Counted from the first letter of the stretch, positions 1-12,244 are shown. The stretch is 64,000 bases of DNA from Acheta domesticus (GCA_031308135.1 JAHLJT010004567.1:134864991-134928990); one strand, 5' to 3'. Numbers and translations: made by a program. The notes: generated from the sequence alone by a model not told the origin.

Positions 1-419
1 GAGCGGAGTGGGTTGGGGCGGGGAGGGGGAAAGGGGGAAATGGGGCGGGGCGGTGGTGATTGGGGAATGTGGCGGGTCGGGGAGGGGGGAAGGTGGTGGG
101 GCTGACTGGGGAATGGGGCGGGACTCGGCTGGGGGATAGGGCGGAGCGGGCTGGGCTCGGGAATGGGAAACGCTGGGGAATGGGATGGGGCGGGGCGGGG
201 CGGTATGGGAAATGGGGTGGTGCGGAACGGGCTGGGGAATGAACGGAGCGGGACGGGCTGGGGAACGGGGCGGGGTGGGCTGGGGAATGGGACGGTGCGG
301 GGGTTGCGGGCTGGGGAATGGGGCGTGGCGTGGCGTGGCGGGCTGGGGAGTGGGGCGGGACGTGACATGGAGGGCTGGGGAGTGGGGCGGGACGTGGCGT
401 GGCGGGAGATCTCCGGGGC
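1..419. repeat. G-rich degenerate minisatellite
   Basis: The plus strand is almost C-free away from CpG and repeats a GGGCTGGGGAATGGGGCGGG-like core every roughly 22-45 bases. Runs of four or more G recur throughout, so G-quadruplex or R-loop formation is plausible. Frames open across it on the plus strand are a product of composition. The array may continue left of the window. Confidence 0.8.
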
Positions 420-2116
420 CGTCCGTGCCAGTGTCCCTTGTGGCTCCATCTTCAGAGAAAATGAGACAGTTTTGATTCATTTCCTGACAGTTTCGTGAGT
501 AAGTACTTCGTGTTTATTGGCGCGATAACTACCTTGGTTATTAGCCCAGTCAGTGTAGAGCGTGTCATAGCAGGGAGGTGGCAGAATCCTACTCGCTGGG
601 ACGTGAGATCCGGCAGCTACCTACACTCGCATTTTTTGCCCTTCACATATCTTTTAACGGGGCACTGCTCCTGCCACAATAAGCTCTAAGCTTCCGAATG
701 GTCTCCCGATATGTTTAGTGTGTGGAAGAGTACATAGTATACGCAATAAGATTTATTTTCTCCAGGTCGTTTAGAAAAAGTTGTTATGGAATGTATAAAA
801 ATGAAAGGTAACACCAACCAGTCTTTTCAATTACATTATACTGATTCTTTTTCGAATTATTGAGATGTACACCCTGACTTTGTTCCAAGAAGGATTGAGA
901 CACAATAACACGTATGTTTATCATGTCACACCCAGAAGATTTCCTCTTTGTCATTCACAAGACTCTGCAGTCATAAGACATTTCGAAGCTCCCATTGAAT
1001 AAGATTAGAAACAGCATGAGAATAGAATGGTTGTTTCTTTTCCAAATTAAAAAATGGAAACCCTCATTCACTATCCTCATCACATAGCAAGTAATTTTTT
1101 TTCGCTATGACATAAATAAACTTGTTTCGATTTGGCAACACCGTGGAGCCTGGGACACTCGTAACAGCTCGTAACAGAATTTGCTCTCTCGTCTTGGGCT
1201 CAAACATGACTGGCACAAAAGTACCTGTTAAAGGTGTTTTGATTTACACCACAGGAAAATTTGTTCGTTGCATATTACAATATAATAAATTTGAATTACC
1301 CACGATGATAGAGGCAATTCTTTTATAAAGATAACGCTATTGCAGACTCTCCTGAATCGACTTTTCACATTTATGTGGGTGAGTTTTCAATCACTGCGCA
1401 GCTATTGAGATAATGGCACTGTAATAATAATGCAAATTAACTTCGTCTTTACCAACACGTTTAGTACGCGCTTCATATTTTCTTAAATAAACACATAAAA
1501 AGTTGGCGAAGTCAGAGTCGACTGGCACGGGAAACTTGCTCAACAAGCCACACGGTAGAGCCAACAGGGAATGTGGGAGGTACGTACCCCCCGCCACCTT
1601 CGACCTAGAAGAAAATGTACTTTCTACTAAAGTTTTATATCGGTTTTATATGTAACTTATTATAAAATACAAGCGTAAATTTCGCGCATTGAATTATTGA
1701 ATTTTATACTACAATTCCATTCTTGAAAATTTATTATAAGTTCTAAAAACTATTTTGGAGACATCCCACCAATTTTAAGATGACGTCGCGGTTCACTGGC
1801 AACCCGCATTATAATAATTATAAATTAAAATTATGCATTAAACAATAAAAATATACATAAAATATTAAAAATATATATTAAATTGTAGAATTATTTGAAT
1901 AGTAAATTATTAAATATGGATGTCCAGTTCAACAATTCCAGTGAAATTCACGCATAGTCCGTACAAATGTGTAGTGCACGCAGAAAAGAAGCTTACCTTA
2001 CAGCTAACAAATAAAAGGCCAAATATTTGAAAACACCAATGTGGGTGCGTGAGGGAGTAATAAGAATCGTGTACGCTATATTGCATTATCTGATTCCTCA
2101 CTGGTTCACGAATTTA
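420..2116. other. AT-rich stretch, nothing recognised
   Basis: After about 100 bases of intermediate composition this becomes ordinary AT-rich sequence. No frame above 70 codons, tRNA fold, long inverted repeat or tandem array was seen. Confidence 0.5.
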
Positions 2117-2267
2117 TACTGCAATTTCCCCTGACAGCAATCAGCTGTTCACGGTTTCATCCAATCGGGAGCTTGAACGTCACCACACTGTCGCGAAATA
2201 TAAGCTCTCGATTGGATGGCAGCGAAACAGCTGATTCCGGTCTGGGGCAGTTACGAAAATCGCAGTA
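2117..2267 (+). mobile_element. MITE copy A, TA-flanked, same family as 10996-11174
   Basis: A 151-bp element runs from TACTGC to GCAGTA, with degenerate inverted termini reading inward as ACTGCGATTTTCGTAAC on the right side. Inside are two inverted CAGCTG-containing arms and a CCAATC..GATTGG pair. Its interior matches the reverse complement of the copy at 10996-11174, including the segment CACGGTTTCATCCAATCGGG. The TA at each edge is consistent with Tc1/mariner-type target duplication, but no transposase is present. The left terminus has lost about ten bases compared with copy B. Confidence 0.75.
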
Positions 2268-5120
2268 AAGCAGATGAAATTGGCGGATCTAATTCCATCT
2301 CCCGCCGCTTGAGAAGTTCACTCTGTGATTTTTGTGATTTTTCACCACACAGGGGTGAAAGGCTGTGTAATAATATACTCCCTTTGGGCTTAACATGAAT
2401 CATTACGACGTGATTCGTCAGACTGGCGAAAATTAAACCAATTTTTTGGGATGAAAAATCAAAATCCAAAAAAGTATTTCTATCAATATTATATCAAGGT
2501 GCTGCCATTTCCATGCACGAGGATGGACGGGCAACTGAATTATAGATAAAACCTAAGGTAGGCACTGCATATTACAAGAGAATTTCCAATAACCGCAAAT
2601 GCAACTTTTCTAACAACAGAGCCCTGTTTGCCCTCCCCGAGCTTTCCCCTCGAGGAGTTCCTGGACTGGCGGTTTGCAAGATCCGCGTGCTTCGCAGTGC
2701 ATTCCAGGCGGGGGTCCTTGGTTCGGGTCCCGGCGGCCGCTGGCCTTGGCGCGTCGTGATGCCAACAGCCATCGCCGAGCCCTCCTCCGCCTCCGCTCAA
2801 CGACTGCTAACGTGTTCGATACACTCTGCCCGCCTCCGCCGTGACGAGGAGATTCTCCCGATCCCGACCGCGCCTCCGACCGCGCTCCGAGCACAAAAAG
2901 CAGAATAGCATTGCATGAAAGGCTTAATGAACTTGCAACGATAGGACCAACACGAAATAAATTAATTACAGCACGGATCAAGTTCAAGAGAGCATTGGAA
3001 GAAAATGATTTCTAATCTGGAAATGGCTTCGGAAGGAAATTAGTTCGAAAGGGATTTTCTACTCGTTTTGACCAAACGTGAGGCAAATCAAAATTCAAAT
3101 TGATGATTATTAATTTGGAATCCTCCTATTCTTGAATTTAGAATCATTTCTATATATTTTTAAGCGTCTTTAAATAATACTACTCTACAAGGAAAAAACT
3201 GATATGTGGACACAAATTCTGAATTTTTAAAAATAATTTACAATGTACATAGTGATTGTTGAATATATTTATCGAAAGATTATTTTGCGCGTTCAAATTG
3301 TGATTTACAACTTTCACCTATCGTGAACAATACCCCTGAAAGTCCAGCAACGCGGTAAACTTATGTCGCTTCAACCCTGTCGGACCATTTCAAAGGTTAT
3401 AAAATTACAAATTATTTTGTAGTTATTTATAATTTTGTATTCGTTGATCGCTTTACGAGGAGTACAGGGCCTAGTTAGCCTATACTAAAAATAGACTTGT
3501 TAAACGCTCTGAATTCATGTTATTGTAATTTATTTTGTAGTATGGAAAGGGGTTTCGGAGAACAGCAGTTGCTGCAGGTCTAAAGCCAAATCATCAAGGC
3601 GAGCGTCATCGTAGGTAACTTGTTAACGCCGAGTTAGAACTCGGCATATTTAGAAATTATTCTAGTGAAAGTAATTAAAGGCTTTTATTACAAGTGCAGA
3701 AATTTTATAAAAAGTATGACATTGATGAAGTCAAAGTTTTGCCTTTCTTGCTCCACTGAGATAAATACATTTTAGGAAATATTTAAATTAATGCCTTTTT
3801 CATAAAAATTATCATCATATTCTTTGCAAAAAACATGTCTTTTAGTCATTAAGTGATACAAACCCAATGGTTGTTGACTGATAATGAACCTTCTTTGTTT
3901 GTCAAGGCATAAGATGACATTTGAGTTTGCACGTCACATTTTACATCTGTAAACTCCAAAAGCTCGCTTTGCTTGCAATTATTTGCACAAATAAAAACAT
4001 CAAGCTATATGTTCGGAGTGATAACTCTGCTCGGATTCGCGGCACAGCAAAACACACCTTTCTGAGGAGCCAAGTCAATATCCCCGACTTCTCACATTAT
4101 TTTACCGTTCCAGACGTTCAAAGCAAAATATGTTGATATACGCTTTGTCCACCACAAATGCTACATGCAATGACAGGGTTTGGAGCTCCGCTAGCCAGAT
4201 TTGGAAAGCTGGCGGCCTGACAGCTATGCTACAGGTCGCGCCCGTACGGTTTTTAGGTTACCTACATTAGCGCCCAGATGAGTATTGCTGGATGCTGAGA
4301 GCATTCACTGTCGTCGCGCCAGTTGGAGCAATCTGGTAGCATTTGTTTGCAAATGTTATTGCCAAATCGTTGTTGCTAAATTACATAGCTTGATCGTTTC
4401 AAAGCGCCAAATCTTCCGTATAAGAGGGATTTTTTTGGTACATGACAAGCAGTAAAAAAACGTGTATCTTAGCTGCATATTCCGCTCAGCTTAGGTGTGA
4501 ATCAACAAATGTCTGCTAGTATATAGCGGTGGCCTCTCACAACCACTGAACCATAGGTATTGAGCAAGCATGGTTTCAGAAGATTACTTCAACCGCTGCA
4601 AGTTGTGAATACGCCCTCGCTGGAGCCCTTCCCTTCTGGCTTCTAACCTAATGTTGCCTGAATACGATTTTGGGGCTATTTAAACTCTTACCACGTTTTG
4701 AATGTATTCACAATAATTATATTTGCGCAAGGGAAGTTTTATTAAAACACCGCGTCGCGGTTTGTCTAGAGGGGATGCCGAGGATCGTCCCGACCCCAAG
4801 AAAGTTTGATGCCACCTGCTAATTTTTTTCCTCCCAAGGTCACAGGTAATTCTACCTAGGTGTCCATTTTATGATATTCACACTTAAAAATGTTCGTCTT
4901 ATGGCATCGAAATCAAGGAAATTGGAAAAGAAAACTTCCCGAGAACATTCTTGGGATTTACTCTGACTCTGCTGCATGACTCTGCTGCATAACCGAACAC
5001 AATCCAACTACCTTCATTTCACACGTCAATGCACCGGTGCGTTCGTGCCCAGAATTTTGGACGCCCGTACAGGCAAACTACCAAAAAGCATCGTGATCGT
5101 TCCAACTTTGAATTATGGCT
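2268..5120. other. Intergenic or intronic DNA with one CpG-rich patch (2640-2890)
   Basis: The patch at 2640-2890 is GC- and CpG-rich, and the frames crossing it on both strands show no family signature. A B-box-like GGTTCGGGTCC at about 2719 is noted but not called. The rest is AT-rich with nothing recognised. A small 7-bp-arm hairpin (GCCGAGTT/AACTCGGC type) lies near 3630-3647. Confidence 0.4.
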
Positions 5121-5363
5121 ACGGGGATTCACGGAGGTCGACGGGGTCGACGGTGGTCGACGGGGATTGACGGTGGTCGAGGGGGATTGACGGTGGTCGA
5201 GGGGGATTAACGGTGGTCGAGGGGGATTAACGGTGGTCGAGGGGGATTAACGGTGGTCGAGGGGGATTAACGGTGGTCGAGGGGGATTAACGGTGGTCGA
5301 CGGGGATTGACAATGGTCGACGGGGATTGACAATGGTCGACGGGGATTGACGATGGTCGACGG
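5121..5363. repeat. 20-bp tandem repeat, about 12 units
   Basis: The unit is CGGTGGTCGAGGGGGATTAA, with variants ending ATTGA and units carrying CGACGG in place of CGAGGG. The period is exactly 20 bases over most of the array. The outer units differ from the near-identical central ones, the usual result of local unit homogenisation. It joins directly to a CpG-rich patch on the right. Confidence 0.95.
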
Positions 5364-6547
5364 GAACTGTAATGACTAGGACGACGAAGATAGCGAGGAC
5401 GGCAAAGATGACGAGGACGGCTATGACGGGGAGAGGACGGGGCGAGGGCAGAATGGGCTGTGCGATGCAGAACCTGCGCACTGAAGCGCTCCCCGAATGT
5501 GCTCCGCTTCCGCCCAGCACAGTGGCCCCGATACACGCGATGGCGGCCACAAATCAATTAGGGGGCGGCACACGCTCGGATACGTGGCATCTTTACTCGT
5601 CCCTAGGTTCACGACGCGTTTACAATCGAATCGAAAAGGCAACTAAGACACCGATTTTTCATATCCAGACTTACCATGTTTCGTTATTGTCGTATAGGCT
5701 AGGAGGCAGGCGATGGGCGAAGGTGACGAGCGTAGGTACTTCGCTACCTGGTCTTGCAGTGGGTTGTGTTCGAAATAGGATTACGTGCACAGACCTGCAG
5801 AATACAACCACAAAGACGTTTCTCGAAGAATTTCAGTAGACAAATTTCGTCCGCGAACTCGTGTATCCTGAGGATATGTGGACCTCCTTCAATCTGTTTA
5901 CAATTATCTAAATGACTCGAGAAATGATTGACATATCGACAAAAAGTATCGACAATAATAAAATTACGACCTACTGTCATCATCAGTTATATCCCAAATG
6001 CACTGTTATTTTAATAAGATTGAAGTAAACACATTATCACGACTATCAAATAGTGCCATCACCGCAAAATCTAAATATATTTTTTTAAATTAAAACACTT
6101 ACAAATTCATCAAATGTAAATTCGTCGATGTTGAACAACAATATTCGAGGCGTGAATATGTGAACATTCTACTATCGAAATCAAAAGCATTAAATTACAT
6201 TGAACACTTCGGTTGAATTCATATTTATATTAATGTCATTCTCGTACTGTATCCGGCATTTTGAATTTTGTAATTTGGACTTATGGGCTCTCAAGTAAAA
6301 CAAAATGTATGCACCCCCTAGAAATTTTATTGAAATCAATCATTGATGTGACTGGTGAATTTGTTGCCGCTCTTCGCTCGCTCCCACCACTGTGCGTCGC
6401 CTGTCCGTTACGGAGTGAAGGACCTGCGCTGGGAACCCACGCAACGCAACGCGACGCGACCGACCTTCCGTCCCATCTGCCGCGGAAGCCACAATCGGCC
6501 ACCCGGAGACCGTCGCCGAGTTCACCACAGTCGGCAACATAGCTTCG
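5364..6547. other. CpG-rich patches flanking AT-rich DNA
   Basis: Patches at about 5380-5560 and 6360-6545 are CpG-rich and hold overlapping open frames on both strands with no recognisable domain. The 155-codon plus-strand frame at 5372-5839 starts in repeat-like ACGAGGACGG sequence and looks fortuitous. The DNA between them is AT-rich. Confidence 0.4.
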
Positions 6548-6809
6548 GTTCGCAGTTTGTGGCAAGGAAAAGTCGAGGTTTAGGCGTGAATAAGCAATTT
6601 GTGACATGTGAAAACAGGAGGTTTAGACATCAAAAATGTAATTTGTAGTTTGGAAAAGTGGTTTAGATGTGAAAAGTGCAATTTGTGTCATGGAAAAGTG
6701 GAGGTTTAGATATGAAAAATGCAATTTGTGGCATGGGAAAGTGGAGCTTCAGACGTTGAAAATGCAATTTGTAGCATGGAAAAGTGGAGGTTTAGACGTA
6801 AAAAATGTC
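6548..6809. repeat. 43-bp degenerate tandem repeat, about 6 units
   Basis: Units contain a GAGGTTTAGACGTGAAAAAT core followed by GCAATTTGTGGCATGGAAAAG, repeated about every 43-44 bases with substitutions and small indels. It follows a CpG-rich patch and ends near GTCAGTTATGG. Confidence 0.9.
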
Positions 6810-9800
6810 AGTTATGGATGATTATCATTCGTTAATGATTTCGCCTGTGAGCTCTGCACATCACACATTGTTTCTGTTCGTGAAAGACATTTAAAAGTAA
6901 GTTATAGACTACTAAATCTTTCAATTAGGCCAGACCACGCTTCATTACCCTCTGCAATTATTTCGCACATTCTCTTAAAGCAGACAAATAGGTATTTCCC
7001 TTAGAATCCGAGGTTTATGTTGTTCACCCAATTTTTACTATGTTTCTTATTATTTACACTCTTGATGTGAGTAATAGGGATTTGGAATCAACGCCGTCAT
7101 TTGAAAGCTTTTGTCAAAATAGTACTAGATGTTTTCCGATTCAGCACAATGCACATCAACATCGTCGTCGGACACATCTTTGCATTTTCAGTTCATCATT
7201 ATTTATCCTATTTAATACTGTTGGCACACTCATTGCTTTTAAGAATGTATCCTGCTTCATGGCTTGTCCTTGTGCTCCTGGTTAAACAGTCACCAGCTAG
7301 TGAAAGACCGTCGTGGGTGGGCGTTCAGTATGAAATTCAGAGTCACAATTGCAGTAAATATCGAAATTACGTGATTGCAAGTAATATCGACCGTCTTTTG
7401 CCGGTGTGCTCCCGTCACCGTACGTTCTTGTACTTCCTAGCAGTTTTTTTGATTTATTATTGTTTTAACAGCTTCCTGAGAAGCTACGAAAGTCTTTAAT
7501 CGAAAATAGTCATTTGCAACATTTCATCGAAAATAGGAAGGAAAATAGCAAATAGCTATTGGTTGTTTCCATCAATAATGCCTTTTAAATAAAAAATATG
7601 AACATACGCATTGGAAAACACTAATTTCCAACCTACACATAACACATACGATGGTTCTCAATCCAAGTTACCCATAAGATTCTTATTTACTTTCGGTCTC
7701 GTCGCGATTATATAACTCGCAATAACGCAAGGAAAATACAAGTCATATATAACTGATGTTGATTCTACTAATCCAATCTTGGCTTCTTGAAGGCAATTCT
7801 AATGACGGTGACTCAGCTGCTAACCTAGTTAACGTAAAAAATTGTTTCAATTTTTAATTTGTTTTTGGATGTGCCAGCAGATCTGATAAATAACAGGCAT
7901 TTCTGTAAAGAAATAAAACAATCCACGCAACAACAGAAACTCACATTTGACGAAACGAATGCGCGCTTCTAAGAACATCTCTACGACGAGAAACTCCTGT
8001 GGGTCCGCGCGAGTCGCACATCCATTGCCCTCCGAGCAGAGGTTAGCGGTCAATGACCTTCCTTGCCGAAAAAAGAAAGCGTCCGGGTGCAAACACGGCG
8101 GCGGAATCGGGAGATCTTTCAAAAACCGATGCTGGTTGCAATCTCGAGAACATCGCCATGAAACCAAGCGCCTACATGACGTTCCACACGAATTAACTTC
8201 GCCAATTTCTTGCAACGTCACGTACTTGATGTAGCTTCAGGGCCGCTCCCTCTATCGTCGATGACCAACAACAATCATTACAGGTGGTCCGTTGCAAGCA
8301 ATATTGAAAATCATGCGATCGTGAGACATCAAGGGTGGCATTATCTACTGAACTATTAGAGTACATCGTATATATTTCGTATCGAAAAACGTGTACAAAG
8401 AATGTACTCTGAAACAAGCTTGAAAATGATCAAACTCTGCGACCCGAGGTGCATTCAAATGAAACACACCACAGTTAGTTAATAGTGTAGTCGTAACTCG
8501 AAACGACTTTTATTAGAGCGATCAGTTGAAAATGGGTACATTGGCGCATAGATACGGCAGGTCTTGCGAATGACAAGTGAAAAATCATTATAATCTCAAA
8601 TCTCCGAACGTGATTCAAAGAAGTGAAGAAATGAAACGCCATGCATGCCCGGAAAGAACAGCTTTTACTTAATTTTTTAGACAGCCACTAATAAGAGCGA
8701 TTATTTTTAGAGCATTCACAGAGTGATAAAAGTTCAATTTTTAGCACTAATGATACAATTGAGACGATGCTCAAGTGTCTGTGAACACAAATCTGTGAAC
8801 ACAACAAAGCTAACAAAACACTTTCGTTTGACGGCATGAACTACTACTGACCTCAATGTTACATATTATATAATTAAGTGCTTTTTTATACTTGAATGAA
8901 AATAAAAGGAAAATCAGAAATGCTATTTAAAAGTGTACGACACGTTATGCAAGTGATTTAATTTTGCTCATAGACTTGCCCTATCGGCCTCGTGTCGCTC
9001 CGTTTCCTACGCAAAAAGAAATGCTTTTACCTCTCGTATCATAAATAACTACTTTAACTTCAAGAATGCAACCATAATTATTGTCCAAATTAAGTTATTT
9101 TCAATACATTCTATCTTTCGTACCAATGCCAAAGAAAGGGTTAATACCTACTCAACGATCCTTTATCTTCTCAACATCTACAGTAGTGCTTATTGAAACA
9201 GCATCACCTGAAGAAATTGAGCATTCAGTGTTTTACAGATTTTTCAAATTTTAAACAAAAATGAGCAGAAACTGGTAATCATATAGTTTATGTGGATTAT
9301 ACGATGTTCCCGATTCCATTACCTTCATAACTCACTCGATTTTTGCAAATCAGGTGGTGTATTTTCAGGATTATATTGCAGATTACAACCGTGAGCTTGG
9401 AGAAGCGTTTTTTAGCACAACTGTATACATTTAGTCTTTTTGGTCGAGAAACGCCGGGCAACGACCACTCGCACTTCTGCCAAGGAAGAGCGCGCCGCGG
9501 CGGGACGTCACTAGCGCAAAAAGCAGCGGGCCAAGGCGGCCCCGACGGACGGACGGCGGCGCGGCGGCAGGGCTCGCTGTTGTCAACGTTCGTTCGCTTT
9601 CCGCGTGTAAACAGCAGGCGCGGGAGTATAATACAAAAGGCTGTCGCCCCGAGTTATCTATGCACCGCACGGGTTGGAGCACAACTGACCGTCTGGCGTC
9701 GGGCCAGGACAGCGTGCGTTCATCCGCAGCAATGTGCACTTGCCATTAATACACGCTTTTGGATGCGAAGTGACTTGTGACATGCTGGACACTTCATATT

Positions 9801-10297
9801 ATTTCTATCGTACAACTGTCAAAAAGTCATTAAATTTAATGTAGATTAATTTGTTAATTTAAGCATTAAATTTAATGTATAAATATATTCAGCTCCTTTT
9901 AATGTACAAGGCACTTAAGTTCCATTCACATTAATACATGAATTAACATTAGACGTATTACACAGTATCTTAGAGACTAGATCCTCTGATCCACCTTTTT
10001 TGTCGTTTCCTCCTGTTATGTTAGTTCCGCGAAGATGTCAAGCCAGTACCAAAACCAACTTGCTCCGCATCACGTTAGATCCTTCTTTCCCCATCCCCTC
10101 CCAACATCCATAGTTATGTAGGACGATAGACTGCTTTCCCATCCACCAGGACTCACATGATCTAAAAAGACTTCTGCAGGAGTGCGTATTATCATCATTA
10201 GGCACGAAGATGGATTTGGTCAGTTGCAGCATAGGAACAAGCCTAGGTAGAAAAAGAAGCATAAGAAGAGGAAGAAGAGCGGGTAAGATGAGTAAGA
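6810..10297. other. AT-rich DNA with CpG-rich patches near 7.96-8.17 and 9.45-9.76 kb
   Basis: No gene was recognised. Two overlapping plus-strand frames (7040-7285 and 7101-7499) are hydrophobic but resemble no family I know. The patch at about 9450-9760 is GC-rich and contains a TATA-like GTATAATAC, giving it promoter-like composition without a supported transcript. The patch near 8 kb contains the nuclear-receptor-like palindrome listed separately. Confidence 0.4.
8047..8059. promoter_or_regulatory. IR-1 palindrome resembling an ecdysone receptor element
   Basis: CGGTCAATGACCT is two inverted half-sites, GGTCA and TGACC, separated by one base. This is the arrangement preferred by EcR/USP heterodimers in insects (consensus RGGTCA-N-TGACCY). 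Chance occurrence in 64 kb is quite possible; no promoter is known nearby. Confidence 0.2.
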
Positions 10298-10504
10298 GTA
10301 AGTGGGGGTAAGAAGAGAGAGTAAGTGGGGGTAAGAAGAGAGAGTAAGTGGGGGTAAGTAGAGAGAGTAAGTGGGGGTAAGAAGAGAGAGTAAGTGGGGG
10401 TAAGTAGAGAGAGTAAGTGGGGGTAAGAAGAGAGAGTAAGTGGGGGTAAGAAGAGAGAGTAAGTGGGGGTAAGAAGAGAGAGTAAGTGGAGGTAAGAAGA
10501 ATAA
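10298..10504. repeat. 23-bp tandem repeat, 9 units
   Basis: The unit GTAAGTGGGGGTAAGAAGAGAGA recurs at 10298, 10321, 10344 and so on to 10482, exactly every 23 bases. Two units carry TAAGTAGAG instead of TAAGAAGAG, and the last has one G lost from the G run. Purine-rich plus strand; the serine/leucine-rich minus-strand frames are artefacts of the array. Confidence 0.97.
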
Positions 10505-10619
10505 GAAAAAATTAAACAATTGAGAGGGGGAAGAAGCAGAAGAAGAATCATGCACTACATTCTTGACGCAAATCCCGAGAGCACAATGCAGCCCACGCTG
10601 TCTGCCACTCGAATTAAAG

Positions 10620-10960
10620 GCCTATTCCGCCCGACGTGCAGGGGGGCGGGCGGCAGCGAGCGCATGCGTAATGAAGCCGTAACTGCGCTGCTTCCGAGTG
10701 GCGCAGATGGGGCCGTTAACGCGGCGAGGCGAGGCGAGGCGGCTGAAAGGAAGATGGACGGCGTCCAAGCGCCGTAACGGGGAGGTCGTGACCAATCAGG
10801 GGCATAATTGTGGAAGGAAGGATCCGGCTGCGGGCGCCCCGCTGCCCGCCGCCGCGCGCCGCCGCGCGCCGCCGCGCGCCGCCGCGCGCCGCTCGTGCCT
10901 CGCGCGTCGATCGCAGCGCCCGCCGCGCTCGGCCTTCGGAGGACGGGCCAAGACACTGCC
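10620..10960. other. CpG-rich patch with a 10-bp tandem repeat (10851-10890)
   Basis: A very GC-rich segment that includes four consecutive GCCGCGCGCC decamers. Six overlapping frames open across it on both strands are typical of CpG-rich repeats, and none shows a domain. It abuts the MITE at 10996. Confidence 0.6.
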
Positions 10961-10995
10961 TGGGCGCGGGAACCTACGAACGGTGGTTTCGCCAT

Positions 10996-11174
10996 CTATA
11001 CTGCGATTTTCGTAACAGCGTCCCTGACAGAAATCAGCTGTTTCGCTGCTATCCAATCGGCAACTTAGATTTCGAGACAGTGACGTCACTAGAATAACGT
11101 TCAAGCTCCCTATTGGATGAAACCGTGAACAGCTGATTTCTGTCAGGGACGCTGTTACGAAAATCGCAATATAG
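10996..11174 (-). mobile_element. MITE copy B with about 46-bp inverted termini
   Basis: Left terminus CTATACTGCGATTTTCGTAA and right terminus (reverse complement) CTATATTGCGATTTTCGTAA agree over about 46 bases with a single difference, continuing through CAGCGTCCCTGACAG to CAGCTGTT. The interior of about 85 bp matches copy A (2117-2267) in the opposite orientation. TATA or TA at both edges suggests a TA-type target duplication (Tc1/mariner-like). There is no coding capacity. The near-identical termini imply a younger copy than copy A. Confidence 0.85.
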
Positions 11175-11458
11175 TTCATTTTCACAAAACCACGCCATTG
11201 GGGCAAGCGAAGCACCTTGCACGGCCACAGTATCCAGAGGTAGGGGGGCGCTAAAAGCAAGTGCGTGTTCTTGTATGTGATTATTCTAAAATAATTCCGA
11301 ATTCGTAAATCTTGTGTGATTAGAGAAAAGCATTTTGAAGATCGCGTAAGTTATTGGCCTATCATATACTAAGCTTACATAACATGTACAACTTTCTGAA
11401 TCACCACCCATTTTACATCGCATTCCACAGATGTTCCAACTATTAATTATTCAAGTAT

Positions 11459-11788
11459 TATCTTTACTTGTAAAAGGTAAAGGTATCCCCGTGCAATTGC
11501 ACACAGGCCGGAGTGGCCTACAGGGGAGGTGAAGGTAGGGCTCCACCTATTCGTCGCCGCCGTACAAGGAGGAGGTTGTGTGGCGAGCACAACGCTCCGG
11601 CCGCCTTTACCCCCAGGAAAGATTCTGGTACTCACTTGGAGAGGAGGTTGAGTCGAACCCAGAGCCGCCCTGAATGAAAAGCACCAGATAAAAATCCTAG
11701 CCTACGCCGGGATTCGAACCTGGGTCCTTCAGGTCATGATGCCCGTACCTATCACTGAGCCATCGCAGCTCCCACTATCTTTACTTGT
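11459..11788 (-). mobile_element. tRNA-derived SINE (family S1) with 13-bp target-site duplication
   Basis: The SINE body is 11472-11775 on the minus strand. Its 5' end has an A-box-like TGGCTCAGTGATAGG and a B-box GGTTCGAATCC in tRNA-like spacing, then a unique body, and it ends in an ACCTTTACCTTTT tail. TATCTTTACTTGT occurs directly outside both ends (11459-11471 and 11776-11788), a perfect 13-bp duplication typical of LINE-assisted integration. The intact duplication and boxes indicate a fairly recent copy. No protein is encoded. Confidence 0.92.
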
Positions 11789-12052
11789 TTGTCAGAAAAA
11801 ATCTCGTCTTACGGTCTCCGACCGCGGAAGCTTTCAGCTTCCTGACCCCCTTCCCCGGGAGGAAACTCCACCCTGGTTAGATATCCTATGTGCCGGTGCG
11901 ACAGCCGCTACCCAAGCGAACAAGCGCCCACCCGCTGGGAGGCACCGGAGACACGCGACACCCGCCCTGCCACCCACAGAGCGCAGCGCATCGCGGCCCC
12001 GACCCATGCACCCGCAGCCTTGGGCCCCCGGCTCCGTTTCACGCTCCTCCGC

Positions 12053-12118
12053 TGAAGTGAGGAAGGAAGGAAGCAAGGAAGTAAGGAAGGAAGGAAGGAA
12101 GCAAGGAAGGAAGGAAGC
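12053..12118. repeat. (AAGG)n microsatellite with GC interruptions
   Basis: A run of GGAA tetranucleotides interrupted by AAGCAAGGAAGT. The purine strand is plus. Confidence 0.95.
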
Positions 12119-12244
12119 TTCAGCAGGAGAAGACCCGACGGCCAACTCACGAATCCGAAAAGAGATTCTGTCTCGTGAGTCTTTTTTTTAACAGTTCTAG
12201 TGATTCTGTGGTGGCAGCAGAGATCTTGTGGTACTCCATGGATA

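Noticed and set aside
2690..2760. tRNA-like segment with GGTTCGGGTCCCGG
   Set aside because: The B-box is imperfect, no convincing A-box or cloverleaf can be drawn, and no second copy is seen.
5121..5363. Possible CRISPR-like or satellite array
   Set aside because: Units are contiguous with no unique spacers, and the genome is clearly eukaryotic; it is a simple minisatellite.
7040..7499. Two overlapping hydrophobic plus-strand frames
   Set aside because: AT-rich DNA read in adjacent phases; no signal peptide or family motif, and neither frame is favoured.
9343..9780. 145-codon plus-strand frame over a CpG-rich patch
   Set aside because: Overlaps a 102-codon opposite-strand frame; no domain; composition explains openness.
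11700..11775. A functional tRNA gene
   Set aside because: The A/B boxes belong to a SINE bounded by a target duplication; the acceptor and anticodon stems do not pair properly.
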